DNA of 64,000 bases from Nematostella vectensis (lineage: Eukaryota; Cnidaria; Anthozoa; Actiniaria; Edwardsiidae), in assembly GCF_932526225.1 (NCBI RefSeq), contig NC_064042.1, positions 5,811,001 through 5,875,000 of the forward strand, read 5' to 3'. Shown here one piece after another: positions 1 to 7,212 of the stretch. A program made the translations under genes and the position numbers. Position 1 is the first letter of the stretch. Every line of letters begins with the position of its first letter. The notes beneath the pieces are model-generated. The model worked only from the letters and a program-made list of their open reading frames with translations. It did no database searches and was not told the origin of the DNA.

Positions 1-468
1 GAGCCTCCCGAAGATGATGTTGAAGTCAAACGAGAATCGCTGGCTATTCTCGCATCTCTTGGGACTACGAAGGAATTTCTTGGTGTCGGTATGAGTCTTG
101 GTGATATCAAGAAGCTCTCGGCGAAAGACGTCGAGAAATACTTTGTTCGCTACCAGACTGTCTTAGGCAAGCAAGTTACTGATGGATTAGTAGAATCAGC
201 ACTTCAAGTGGTGTCTCAAGTCATTTCCTACGTGGTTCCTGTAGATGACACCGAAGCGCTTAGCAAAGACTTACAGAACGACGAGTTGGTTAAACGCGAA
301 TTGTCAAACTTTGCAGGTCTCTTGGTATTGAAGGGAGGAAGGATGGTAGCACTTGCTAGTGCCCTCTTTCGGGTCGCTAAGCATGTTAAACTAACACCTT
401 CACAGGAGACTTCCAACAAACTTCAAGAAGTTTCAAGCACAACTGAGCAAACTCTTGAGCACACCTGA
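1..468 (+). CDS. Virus-type conserved protein, N-terminus outside window
   Basis: The frame is open from base 1. The first ATG (91) is internal: the 30 codons before it are in frame without a stop, so the real start is left of the window. 155 residues are visible. The middle is helical and ends in a hydrophobic stretch around the motif NFAGLLVLKGG. I recall close relatives as uncharacterised proteins that sit with the next genes in cnidarian elements, but no function is known to me. The last nine residues (TTEQTLEHT) are encoded by the first unit of a 32-bp tandem repeat that runs on past the stop, so the tail may be a recent addition. Confidence 0.7.
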   Translation, partial: EPPEDDVEVKRESLAILASLGTTKEFLGVGMSLGDIKKLSAKDVEKYFVRYQTVLGKQVTDGLVESALQVVSQVISYVVPVDDTEALSKDLQNDELVKRELSNFAGLLVLKGGRMVALASALFRVAKHVKLTPSQETSNKLQEVSSTTEQTLEHT

Positions 469-552
469 GCACAACTAAGCAGGCTCTTGAGCACACCTGA
501 GCACGTCTAAGCAAGCTCTTGAGCACAACTGAGCAAGCTCTTGAGCATGATG
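444..552. repeat. 32-bp tandem repeat across a stop codon
   Basis: Between three and four units built around TGAGCA and CTCTTGAGCA start inside the first gene and continue into the spacer. Units begin at 444, 466, 498 and 530; the two complete inner ones are 32 bp. The TGA stop of the gene (466-468) is the first codon of the second unit. Confidence 0.85.
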
Positions 553-553
553 T

Positions 554-586
554 GATTTAAAGATTCTTTATCCAGAGTAAAGAATC
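554..586 (+). promoter_or_regulatory. TTTAAAGA box plus inverted repeat before the 587 gene
   Basis: GATTTAAAGA lies at 554-563, 23 bases before the ATG. It runs straight into an inverted repeat with 9-bp perfect arms (562-570 and 578-586) and a 7-base loop. The right arm ends at the base before the start codon. The box recurs before the other genes of the block. Confidence 0.7.
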
Positions 587-1021
587 ATGTCTGACGAAAA
601 TCAAGAGGTTGAGCAAATCACAAAGGACCCTCCCCCCAGGAAGAAGAGTGCCGTTAAGGAGAAAGATCCTATAAAAGTCGCTTCTGGTAAGAGAGTTGCC
701 GAATATAATAGGAGGCGTAGAGAAGCACTTGCTAGGGAGATGAAACGCGAGGCGGAGGCGAGTTCAGAAGACGCTGCACGAGCAGAGACACCCCACCAAG
801 AGGGAGCTCGAGGGGATAGCCTCCCGGACGCTTGGATTCCAGAGCTATCGTTTACAACTGTACTGGCTCTAGTCGGAATAGGGCTCACCGCATTGGATAT
901 GTATATGCGTTTTTACAAAAAGACGCCCAAGATCAACGCCAACGAGACTGTAACTTTCGAGAGGCCTGCCGCCCGAGGGGCTAGCCTCCCGAACGCGACG
1001 CCAAAAATAGGAATGTTGTGA
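587..1021 (+). CDS. Small basic single-pass membrane protein, virus-type
   Basis: 144 residues. Residues 11-62 are highly basic and helical (KRVAEYNRRRREALAREMKRE), suited to binding nucleic acid or acidic lipid. Residues 88-108 form one clear membrane segment followed by a short basic patch. Residues 72-81 and 129-137 are encoded by two copies of a palindromic mini-element and read ARGDSLP and ARGASLP, so part of this protein is inserted sequence. I recall similar basic single-pass proteins in cnidarian virus-like elements; a virion or membrane role is inference. The stop codon overlaps the promoter box of the next gene. Confidence 0.7.
   Translation: MSDENQEVEQITKDPPPRKKSAVKEKDPIKVASGKRVAEYNRRRREALAREMKREAEASSEDAARAETPHQEGARGDSLPDAWIPELSFTTVLALVGIGLTALDMYMRFYKKTPKINANETVTFERPAARGASLPNATPKIGML
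800..826. repeat. Palindromic mini-element, copy 1 (in a CDS)
   Basis: A GC-rich segment centred on CTCGAGGGGATAGCCTCCCG lies in frame inside the basic membrane protein. Bases 800-823 match the reverse complement of 8201-8224 with one difference in 24. Confidence 0.75.
972..991. repeat. Palindromic mini-element, copy 2 (in a CDS)
   Basis: CCCGAGGGGCTAGCCTCCCG, the same core as copy 1 and in the same reading frame, near the C-terminus of the same gene. Confidence 0.7.
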
Positions 1022-1030
1022 TTTAAAGAT
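1022..1030 (+). promoter_or_regulatory. TTTAAAGA box before the 1057 gene
   Basis: TTTAAAGAT starts directly after the stop codon of the upstream gene, within GTGATTTAAAGATT, the same string found before the 587 gene. It lies 28 bases before the ATG. Only a weak 4-bp inverted repeat follows (1028-1031 and 1053-1056). Confidence 0.65.
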
Positions 1031-1056
1031 TATCTGAATCTGTAATAAATAAAATC

Positions 1057-1281
1057 ATGTCAACTGAAAACAAACTTGTGAAAACGATCACCGACTCAGC
1101 AGTCATCATCGGATTAGCCGCCGGTATGGGTTATGTTGCTAAAAAGGCTATGAAAGAGTCATTCATCAGCGACCCTTCGTCAAGTGTTACAAACTACGCT
1201 AAATGGGTTGCTGTCCTGTCCGGTAGTATGTATCTGAAAGATTATCTGGAAACACAAAAGATTTTGCCAAAACCGCTGTAG
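1057..1281 (+). CDS. 74-residue two-segment membrane protein, virus-type
   Basis: Two hydrophobic segments, about residues 11-28 (glycine- and alanine-rich, ending in paired lysines) and 46-62, are joined by a polar loop; a short basic tail ends in PKPL. It has neither signal peptide nor catalytic motif. I recall near-identical small proteins as uncharacterised entries from cnidarian genomes, always next to relatives of the neighbouring genes. A role in a virion membrane is a guess from size and context. The start is set by the box 28 bases upstream. Confidence 0.7.
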   Translation: MSTENKLVKTITDSAVIIGLAAGMGYVAKKAMKESFISDPSSSVTNYAKWVAVLSGSMYLKDYLETQKILPKPL

Positions 1282-1285
1282 GCGA

Positions 1286-1294
1286 CTTAAAGAT
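1286..1294 (+). promoter_or_regulatory. TTTAAAGA-type box before the 1314 gene
   Basis: CTTAAAGAT lies 21 bases before the ATG and 5 bases after the stop of the preceding gene. Each gene in this row seems to have its own promoter rather than sharing a polycistronic message. Confidence 0.65.
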
Positions 1295-1313
1295 CTTATA
1301 GATTGATTAATAA

Positions 1314-1730
1314 ATGGCGAGTATAGCATTTATGATTGGTGGAGCTATTCTTAATGCGACGGCATTCGTTGGAGGGAGTTACCTAGCGAGATACTTATCT
1401 TCTGACGCTACTCATGTTGATAAAGAAAAAATAAGACACGATAAAGCGCTTGAAAAGTATCAACAAGCAATGGGTGATTGGCAGAAAAAAAGACAGGAAT
1501 ACCAGGATTGGTTGGAGGAAGAATATAATAATAAAGTTCGTGCGGATGGGAACAATAAAGAGACGGATGAGGCCTTCAAACTATACGCTCAAACACATCC
1601 AGATTTTGATTTGAAAGAGCCTGAGCTCTCAGATTACTACAGACCAAGTAGCAACCAAAAGATGGGAGAGATGGCATATGTTGGAGGTGGAATGTTAGCC
1701 CTTGGCTATGTAGCGAGTAGGTGGATATGA
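1314..1730 (+). CDS. Membrane protein with central charged helix, virus-type
   Basis: 138 residues. A hydrophobic N-terminus (about 3-28) is followed by a charged, probably coiled-coil stretch (about 38-75). A conserved-looking segment LSDYYRPSSNQKMGE comes next, then a second hydrophobic segment (about 119-135) at the C-terminus. The layout suggests two membrane passes with a soluble helical loop. I recall relatives with the same start (MASIAF) and the same LSDFYHPS-like motif in many cnidarian virus-like elements, none with a known function. The next gene starts 45 bases downstream under its own box. Confidence 0.7.
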   Translation: MASIAFMIGGAILNATAFVGGSYLARYLSSDATHVDKEKIRHDKALEKYQQAMGDWQKKRQEYQDWLEEEYNNKVRADGNNKETDEAFKLYAQTHPDFDLKEPELSDYYRPSSNQKMGEMAYVGGGMLALGYVASRWI

Positions 1731-1740
1731 GCCGGCACGA

Positions 1741-1776
1741 CTTAAAGATTTCTTATTTTCAAACAAAATAAGAAAT
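1741..1776 (+). promoter_or_regulatory. TTTAAAGA-type box plus long inverted repeat before the 1775 gene
   Basis: CTTAAAGAT (1741-1749) is followed at once by a perfect inverted repeat. The arms are 12 bp (1748-1759 and 1765-1776) with a 5-base loop. The right arm includes the first two bases of the ATG, so the start codon would sit in the foot of a hairpin if the RNA folds. Confidence 0.75.
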
Positions 1777-2797
1777 GGATATAGATTTTGATCCCACAAC
1801 AGAAGAAGGTAGAGAAGATTTGAATACTACTGTAGACGAAGATTATGACTCTCTTATTCCAAACGATGGTGAGGGAAGAGAATCATGGAATGAAAGGATT
1901 TCAAACAGATTTGGTAGAGGTGCAAGCTATGTGATTAGGAGGTTGACCGACTTATGGAAAACACGAAACCCCGGGAGGGATGTCCCCGAGTACATGGAGT
2001 TACAGAATATTGGAGGTTCTTCTTCAACGGACACACTTAGGGTAAACCTTTTGTTATCGAAATATCCAGATCTTGATGAAAATTTAGTTCAGATTTCAAC
2101 GGATGAAAGAGGGAAACAATTCATTTCCTTCTATTCTGCGAGAAAAGGTGGTTGGACTAGACCAGAAAGGTTGTATAATGAGGATAGAACGGTGCGGAAG
2201 AGTGTTGACGACAAAATCAGATCCGGAAAGTACAAGCAAATTCAGATTCAACTCGATGAACTAGACGCTACAGGTAATACACTCAGAGAAGAAGAAGAGA
2301 GAAACACCGAGCAAATGAGAAAAAATAATGAGGAACGAAGTGAAACAACTAACCAAGAAAGACTAAGAGCTATAGATCGTAAAAATGAAGAGCTCAGCGA
2401 AAGAAATTCTGTCATAGATGAGACTTTGGAAGAGAATCAATTGGAGAGAGAAAATCTTGAAGAGAGAATGTCGTTGAAAGATCGTGTCAAAGCGATTTTT
2501 AAGAAATACGGATTTACAGTCGCTGCTGTCGTTACCGCTGTGGGCGTTGTTATCGGTGTTATTGTCTCTAACCTGAAGACGGGTTTGACAAGTGTTGCAA
2601 AAGGCGTTGGAGACGGTCTTAAAACAATAGGCAAGAAACTAGGAGAAATACTCCCAGGAATGGTTGGTGCGATAGCCAGTTTCATCTTTAGAACGGCGGG
2701 TGAAGTCGTAGGCTTTTTAGCTAAAAACGCATGGCTTCTCATCGTCGCTGTCGTCCTGTATTTCGTAGAACGATTTAAAAGGAGACGGAAATCATAA
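1775..2797 (+). CDS. Coiled-coil protein with hydrophobic C-terminal domain, virus-type
   Basis: 340 residues in three parts. The N-terminal 150 are acidic then mixed. Residues 157-232 are a strongly charged coiled coil. Residues 247-331 are hydrophobic: a segment at 247-266, an amphipathic glycine- and lysine-rich helix (KGVGDGLKTIGKKLGE), and a last pair of segments at about 293-331, followed by a basic tail (RFKRRRKS). Such a C-terminus suggests membrane insertion or disruption. I recall this hydrophobic domain as one of the most repeated uncharacterised sequences in cnidarian elements. It could be a minor virion or membrane-remodelling protein; that is inference. The promoter box of the next gene lies inside its last codons. 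Confidence 0.7.
   Translation: MDIDFDPTTEEGREDLNTTVDEDYDSLIPNDGEGRESWNERISNRFGRGASYVIRRLTDLWKTRNPGRDVPEYMELQNIGGSSSTDTLRVNLLLSKYPDLDENLVQISTDERGKQFISFYSARKGGWTRPERLYNEDRTVRKSVDDKIRSGKYKQIQIQLDELDATGNTLREEEERNTEQMRKNNEERSETTNQERLRAIDRKNEELSERNSVIDETLEENQLERENLEERMSLKDRVKAIFKKYGFTVAAVVTAVGVVIGVIVSNLKTGLTSVAKGVGDGLKTIGKKLGEILPGMVGAIASFIFRTAGEVVGFLAKNAWLLIVAVVLYFVERFKRRRKS
2774..2781 (+). promoter_or_regulatory. TTTAAAAG box inside the preceding CDS end
   Basis: GATTTAAAAG lies 20 bases before the ATG at 2801, within the last codons of the coiled-coil gene. The spacing matches the other boxes; the sequence departs from TTTAAAGA by one base. Confidence 0.5.
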
Positions 2798-2800
2798 CAA

Positions 2801-3424
2801 ATGGTATTACTCTACATTGAAGGGAACGTTGGTGACTTTACCGTCTATTTAGAACACCCTATTGAAAAGCCGCGGTTTATCGCGCTGCGAGGATGTGCGT
2901 TTCATAATCGTTGTAACAGTCTCTCAAGCGAGGGAACGGTCTCCGACGGTGAGAACATTATCCTCAGGATCCCCGCGGGGCAGTATACGATTGAGACGCT
3001 AAAACTTCAAATAGATGGGGGTATGCGTCTTGGTGAAAAGTCAGTATCTATTAGAGACTCGTCACTCGAAGTTCATCGGAACGTCGTGTTGAATGAGCCG
3101 CTCGCCTGCCTGTTAGGACTCAAGACCAGGGAGCTGGAAGCAAACACTCGCCACGAGATAAAGATGATAGGTCACGAGGCTATTTTTATCCACTGCGATC
3201 TTGTGAACGCGTCTGACTCCCTCCAACAAGGGGCGCCCTCACAAGTCCTAGCAAGTGTAGAGCTTGATGAAGGAAAGATATACCTCAATCCAAGCGATCC
3301 GGTACGGGTTAGCACCACATCAGTCGGTTACGTGAGTAGTCTCCGTCTTAGTATAAAGGGCGGTGACGGAAACACAATAGAGCGCGGTCTCTACCCGATA
3401 CGTCTAATTTTAGAAATCACTTAA
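2801..3424 (+). CDS. Beta-rich virion-like protein
   Basis: 207 residues without membrane segments, dominated by short alternating hydrophobic strands. Near residues 50-65 it carries the pattern RIPAGQYTIETLKLQI. I associate this pattern with small beta-sandwich (penton or minor-capsid type) proteins of polinton-like and related elements in cnidarians; this is memory, not a search. A jelly-roll fold is plausible from strand content but unproven. Only three bases separate it from the upstream gene. Its stop codon (3422-3424) sits inside the promoter box of the next gene. Structure prediction against penton proteins would decide. Confidence 0.6.
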   Translation: MVLLYIEGNVGDFTVYLEHPIEKPRFIALRGCAFHNRCNSLSSEGTVSDGENIILRIPAGQYTIETLKLQIDGGMRLGEKSVSIRDSSLEVHRNVVLNEPLACLLGLKTRELEANTRHEIKMIGHEAIFIHCDLVNASDSLQQGAPSQVLASVELDEGKIYLNPSDPVRVSTTSVGYVSSLRLSIKGGDGNTIERGLYPIRLILEIT

Positions 3425-3427
3425 AGA
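3420..3427 (+). promoter_or_regulatory. TTTAAAGA-type box overlapping a stop codon
   Basis: CTTAAAGA, 25 bases before the ATG at 3452. The TAA stop of the upstream gene is the middle of the box. Confidence 0.65.
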
Positions 3428-3451
3428 ATAAACTCTCCCCATAATAAAGCT

Positions 3452-4057
3452 ATGGAAGAGTACAACTCAATCTACCCGAACGTACCCCGAGGGGTCAGCC
3501 CCTCGGGTGATAACTTCAGACTTCAAAAGATCCACGATGTTTTGGGAAGTTTGGAGCAGGAAGTCAAACATTATGAGAACGTGAGGAAAAAGTATAAACG
3601 AGCGCAGAGCGTGTTTTCAAAGGTAAGTGTGGGCTTAGGACTCGCGTCCGTCATTCTTGGGTCTGGTGGTTTAGGAACTTCTCTGTCAGGTTTTGGTATC
3701 GTCGTTGGAGTTCCGTTGGGTGCTTTGGCTGGTGTTTTTGGTCTTACGTCTGTAGGCTGTGCGGCGGTTTCTAAACGACTGTCGCGAAAAGTCTCTAAGC
3801 ACGACCAAACGGTGGCGATGGCAGGGGCAAAGGTGAATAGCATACGTGATTTAGTTTCTAAAGCTTTGAAAGACAACAAAATATCAGATGAAGAGTTTTC
3901 ATTGATCTTGAATGAGGTGGATAAGTTTGAGGCTCTAAAGCTTCAGATTCGTCAAAAGTCAGGAAAAGAGGACGAAAAAAACGTAAACATCACCAAGCTG
4001 AGGGAAACAGTAAGAGAAGAGATTTTGAAAGACCTGGCGAGTCGACCCGCTCGGTGA
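3452..4057 (+). CDS. Membrane protein with helical C-terminal domain, virus-type
   Basis: 201 residues. Residues 23-56 are a charged helix. Residues 57-106 are a long hydrophobic glycine-rich hairpin, probably two passes. Residues 107-170 are helical, with KALKDNKISDEEFSLIL resembling an EF-hand-like or four-helix segment, and the tail is charged. I recall the same hairpin plus KISDEEFSLIL pattern in many uncharacterised cnidarian proteins found beside the neighbours seen here. Residues 12-18 (PRGVSPS) come from a copy of the palindromic mini-element. No enzymatic motif is visible. Confidence 0.7.
   Translation: MEEYNSIYPNVPRGVSPSGDNFRLQKIHDVLGSLEQEVKHYENVRKKYKRAQSVFSKVSVGLGLASVILGSGGLGTSLSGFGIVVGVPLGALAGVFGLTSVGCAAVSKRLSRKVSKHDQTVAMAGAKVNSIRDLVSKALKDNKISDEEFSLILNEVDKFEALKLQIRQKSGKEDEKNVNITKLRETVREEILKDLASRPAR
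3486..3507. repeat. Palindromic mini-element, copy 3 (in a CDS)
   Basis: The most symmetrical copy: CCCGAGGGG, a 4-base loop TCAG, then CCCCTCGGG. The 9-bp arms are perfect. It is in frame and encodes PRGVSPSG near the N-terminus of the host gene. Confidence 0.75.
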
Positions 4058-4117
4058 AATTTCTGTACGAGAGAACTCCCGTTGGATGGATCTATGAATT
4101 GAGATGCGTAAAGGACT

Positions 4118-4150
4118 GATTTAAAAACATCTTATATGTCATATAAGATG
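4118..4150 (+). promoter_or_regulatory. TTTAAAAA box plus inverted repeat before the 504-residue gene
   Basis: GATTTAAAAA (4118-4127) is followed directly by a perfect inverted repeat with 10-bp arms (4128-4137 and 4141-4150) and a 3-base loop. The right arm ends with ATG (4148-4150), the same geometry as before the 587 and 1775 genes. This argues that 4148, not the earlier ATG at 4136, is the start. Confidence 0.65.
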
Positions 4151-5662
4151 AAGTTTACAGAATTTGTGAAAAGGTACCCCTACTACTCACGCTTCAGGTT
4201 CTCTGCCGACGAGCACGGCAATGTGCAATTCGTTTTCAATGGGGACGAATACGATCCATTCGACAAGAATGGGAATCTAGTCAAAACGTTATATCACTTC
4301 CCTGGTAATAGCTGGAAACCCGAGAATATCCAGGATTTTCTAGTCGCCGACGACACACAAGCATACAAGGAAACGATCCAGCAACTGTTTGGGTTCCCAA
4401 AACAATACAGACTAGACGCGCGTGCAGAGTACAAGATATTGCCGTGGGACGAAAACCCTACGAGAAATAATTACGTCTCTTTTAATGTTTTTATAACACC
4501 AAAGGTGAAGACACACTTTGTTTTTAGGGACATATTCACCGACAGCTTGCTAGTATTCAGAACAGCAAAGGAGGCTAGTAGGTGGCTCGACGCCCCAAAC
4601 CCCAGTTATTGGAGTCAAGCCTTAAATTTTGCTATGTTTTGCGCGACTGCTGGATGTGGTGTGACGCGTGACATGATTGACGACTCTCAAGTGGGGTCAT
4701 TCTACAGATTTCACATCATTTTCACTATCAGACGAATATTAAACGAGCTACAATGCCCTCTTCCAAAAGATAGGCTCTTTAGTTGGAATAAAAACTTCTA
4801 CAGCGAAGCAGCTTACCAAAAATTAAGGACAGAATTCCGAACTGGTGACGATTTCCGGTTCCTCGGACCGATAAATCATGGGTTAGGGAACGTTTATAAT
4901 TATGATTATCACGGCTTGTCATCTTCTAACGACAAGTATAAGCCTTATAGCACCATTGATCAATTACACGACGAATGGGACGCTGCCAAAAGCGACCACG
5001 AACACATGAATCACTTTGAGATCGAGTACCTGAAAGACCTTAGAACTGGGTTTCAGTATGAGTGGTTCTTTCCGGAAAAATCACTGGGGTTAACCAAAGC
5101 TGGGTTGTCTAGGATAAACCAGAGCATCGAAGCCTTTGTTTACTGTATTCTAGGCGCGCAAGTTCAGACCCGGTCGTCAATCGTCGGTGATAGCGGTTCA
5201 GCTCAGGAAACGAAACAGGTCTTCACGAAACTCTTTGAGAGCGCGGTGGTGGAAAACAGTATATCGAAAAGTATACAACGGTATCAGTTTGCTTTACAAC
5301 AGGCGAGACAAAAACTAGACCTGGCTTTCGCCCTAGGCTGTTGGTTAAGTCCATCGTATCTTGTGATAAATAACAACACTTCGATCGCTGGCTATAATAA
5401 CAAGTTACAAAAAGCCACCACTGATATGAAACTGGGGCTGAATCCAATAAATAACGAGATAAAAACGATCCCAAAACATAATATGGGTCATTCAAAGATT
5501 GTGTTACCTCATACCGAGTCAGTCACGGCTCACAAACCGGAACCGGAGGCGAAAACTAACCCAAAGCCGGACGTGATTAAACCCACGAACACACAGCACG
5601 AAACTAACCTCGCCACGATCACAGCCTTTACGGCTGGTTTAGCTTGGTATCTATTCCGGTAA
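4148..5662 (+). CDS. Large virus-type protein of unknown function with C-terminal anchor
   Basis: 504 residues from the ATG at 4148; an in-frame ATG at 4136 would add four. I prefer 4148 because the promoter box then lies 21 bases upstream and the inverted repeat ends at the start, as in the sister genes. The N-terminal 400 residues are aromatic-rich and soluble, with GPINHGLGNVYNYDYHG in the middle and a later conserved-looking block RINQSIEAFVYCILGAQV. A proline- and lysine-rich linker leads to a single hydrophobic C-terminal segment (about 486-504). I recall relatives as uncharacterised proteins of cnidarian elements. It is the largest gene of the rightward set and could be a major structural protein, but I see no recognisable capsid signature. 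Confidence 0.65.
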   Translation: MKFTEFVKRYPYYSRFRFSADEHGNVQFVFNGDEYDPFDKNGNLVKTLYHFPGNSWKPENIQDFLVADDTQAYKETIQQLFGFPKQYRLDARAEYKILPWDENPTRNNYVSFNVFITPKVKTHFVFRDIFTDSLLVFRTAKEASRWLDAPNPSYWSQALNFAMFCATAGCGVTRDMIDDSQVGSFYRFHIIFTIRRILNELQCPLPKDRLFSWNKNFYSEAAYQKLRTEFRTGDDFRFLGPINHGLGNVYNYDYHGLSSSNDKYKPYSTIDQLHDEWDAAKSDHEHMNHFEIEYLKDLRTGFQYEWFFPEKSLGLTKAGLSRINQSIEAFVYCILGAQVQTRSSIVGDSGSAQETKQVFTKLFESAVVENSISKSIQRYQFALQQARQKLDLAFALGCWLSPSYLVINNNTSIAGYNNKLQKATTDMKLGLNPINNEIKTIPKHNMGHSKIVLPHTESVTAHKPEPEAKTNPKPDVIKPTNTQHETNLATITAFTAGLAWYLFR

Positions 5663-5861
5663 CATGCGGGGTGCATGTGGACGGATGTGACGTACCGCAA
5701 GAAGACAATACCTGTCCACGTGTGCATACCAGACCACCCTAGCGACCGCGAACTCTCAATGTAAATACAAAACCTATTTTCAGAATCGCTAGTTGTTAGG
5801 GTGATTAGGAATGTATGTGTTTTGTAACGTGAGACGCGTTACAAAACTGAGTGGGTCAATG

Positions 5862-6191
5862 TTAATTTCCGTTACACGTTCTGCAATGATGCTTTTGTCT
5901 ATCGTGTTCGCATATTTGAGACCCTCCGCATAACTTACAAAAGGGTCTCTGTTTGCCGTGTTCACACATCCCTTTCCCCTTGCAGTCTTTACAGACATAT
6001 CTTGCTCGTCTGTGCTCACAAATGCTACCGCCGTTACATTCTCTGCACCGCGTTTTTCTCCGGTTGTGGGGGCAGATTTGCGATCCGTGACAATCTTTGC
6101 AATAATATTTCACTCTGCCATGAAGACACTTATAATCCGTTGTTCGCTTTACGGGGGATACTTTCGGGTCTTTCACCGTTTGGTTCTCCAT
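5862..6191 (-). CDS. Cys/His zinc-binding repeat protein, giant-virus type
   Basis: 109 residues from the ATG at 6191. The longer frame starts at 6209, but the promoter box (6211-6218) would then touch the start, whereas 6191 gives 20 bases as in its neighbours. After a short N-terminus come five repeats of about 19 residues with the pattern C-x-H-x(6-7)-C-x2-C, for example SICEHRRARYVCKDCKG. Each repeat can bind one zinc. Tandem GGS-ICEH-R-CKEC repeats are common in nucleocytoplasmic large DNA viruses and some protists; their role is unknown, with nucleic-acid or protein binding likely. The protein stops right after the fifth repeat, without the C-terminal domain often seen in longer relatives. 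Confidence 0.75.
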   Translation of the reverse strand: MENQTVKDPKVSPVKRTTDYKCLHGRVKYYCKDCHGSQICPHNRRKTRCRECNGGSICEHRRARYVCKDCKGKGMCEHGKQRPFCKLCGGSQICEHDRQKHHCRTCNGN

Positions 6192-6210
6192 TTCTATCAA
6201 ACCGGTCATG

Positions 6211-6224
6211 TCCTTAAATCACTT
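6211..6224 (-). promoter_or_regulatory. Extended TTTAAAGA-type box (AAAGTGATTTAAGGA)
   Basis: On the minus strand AAAGTGATTTAAGGAC lies 20 bases before the ATG at 6191. It matches the extended form before the ankyrin and TFIIB-like genes with two substitutions. Confidence 0.6.
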
Positions 6225-6251
6225 TTCAATCCAACACGCGACACCCGCCTT

Positions 6252-7091
6252 CTAGCCGACCGACGCCGACCTGTCGAAACACTCTCCCAACATTTCCTTC
6301 CCTTGCTCATCCATGCACCAATCCCAAAACCTGTCTGGATGCCAAGCTACTGGCATTAGTTCGTCCTCCAGCTTTCTACGGAATCTCACCTTGTGTAGCT
6401 TCTCCGGGAGCTCCTCATGCACAAGACTCCACCCCCACGCCGCACGTAGCACCGCGAAAATCTTATGCAGATGCCAAAACCGTGCGTAGTTCATATGTAC
6501 AATGAGATCGGTCGCGCCCCACTCCAAGCACAACCTCACAATCTCGAGGTTGCGAGATTCGATGGCTGGTGTTATAGCATAGTCCGGGTCAAACTCCCAG
6601 AAGTTTTCTCTCAGCAGCTTCAGAACCTCAACGTGCCCATTGTACGCCGCCTCAGCGGTGGCCCAACCGACATCGACATCGACACCTAGATCTATCAACA
6701 ACTCAACAACCCCCACCTGACCTTCCGCCGCCGCAGCACCCATGGCCTCGGTCATGGCCTCTCCTCCGTCGGCACAATACTCGCCCATCACCTTCAAAAC
6801 CTCTACGTGCCCGCCTTTCGCGGCCATGGACGCTGGATACACGAAGTCACAGGCGCCCGACTCACAACACATCTTAACGATCTCGGTGTGGCCGTTCATT
6901 GCGGCCCTGACCATCGGCTTTTCGAAATCCGTCGCACCCCAACTCTTACACAACCTCACGGTCTCGACGCACCCCTCCCACGCCGCGCGCTCCATAACGG
7001 CGTCAAAGTCTGCGGCTCCCCACCTCGCTAAGGTGGCGGCTTGATCCTCCACGGTGAGATTTGTAAGACTTCCAGCACTTTGCATATCCAT
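6252..7091 (-). CDS. Ankyrin-repeat protein, giant-virus type
   Basis: 279 residues. From about residue 20 to 215 there are six or so degenerate ankyrin-like repeats of about 33 residues (NGHTEIVKMCCESGACD, KGGHVEVLKVMGEYC, NGHVEVLKLLREN). The last 60 residues are not ankyrin and contain AWHPDRFWDWCMDEQGKE. I associate that C-terminal signature with ankyrin proteins of large DNA viruses, where it may act as an F-box-like adaptor; that reading is inference. Its box is 19 bases upstream. GC content looks higher than in the rightward genes. Confidence 0.75.
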   Translation of the reverse strand: MDMQSAGSLTNLTVEDQAATLARWGAADFDAVMERAAWEGCVETVRLCKSWGATDFEKPMVRAAMNGHTEIVKMCCESGACDFVYPASMAAKGGHVEVLKVMGEYCADGGEAMTEAMGAAAAEGQVGVVELLIDLGVDVDVGWATAEAAYNGHVEVLKLLRENFWEFDPDYAITPAIESRNLEIVRLCLEWGATDLIVHMNYARFWHLHKIFAVLRAAWGWSLVHEELPEKLHKVRFRRKLEDELMPVAWHPDRFWDWCMDEQGKEMLGECFDRSASVG

Positions 7092-7109
7092 TTTGTTATT
7101 ACATCCACG

Positions 7110-7124
7110 TCTTTAAACCACTTT
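7110..7124 (-). promoter_or_regulatory. Extended TTTAAAGA box before the ankyrin gene
   Basis: Minus strand AAAGTGGTTTAAAGAC, 19 bases before the ATG, identical over 16 bases and in spacing to the box before the TFIIB-like gene. Confidence 0.75.
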
Positions 7125-7212
7125 TTTCGAATTTCTTTAGACGTGTTAATTCACATCTACTCCGAACTGACAGTTTTCTGGAAATCCTGATTTCTCTGGA
7201 AATCAGGAAACA

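Noticed and set aside
5789-6019. Minus-strand frame overlapping the Cys/His repeat gene
   Set aside because: Considered as a frameshifted C-terminus. The repeat gene ends cleanly after a full fifth repeat, and this frame has no promoter box or recognisable domain.
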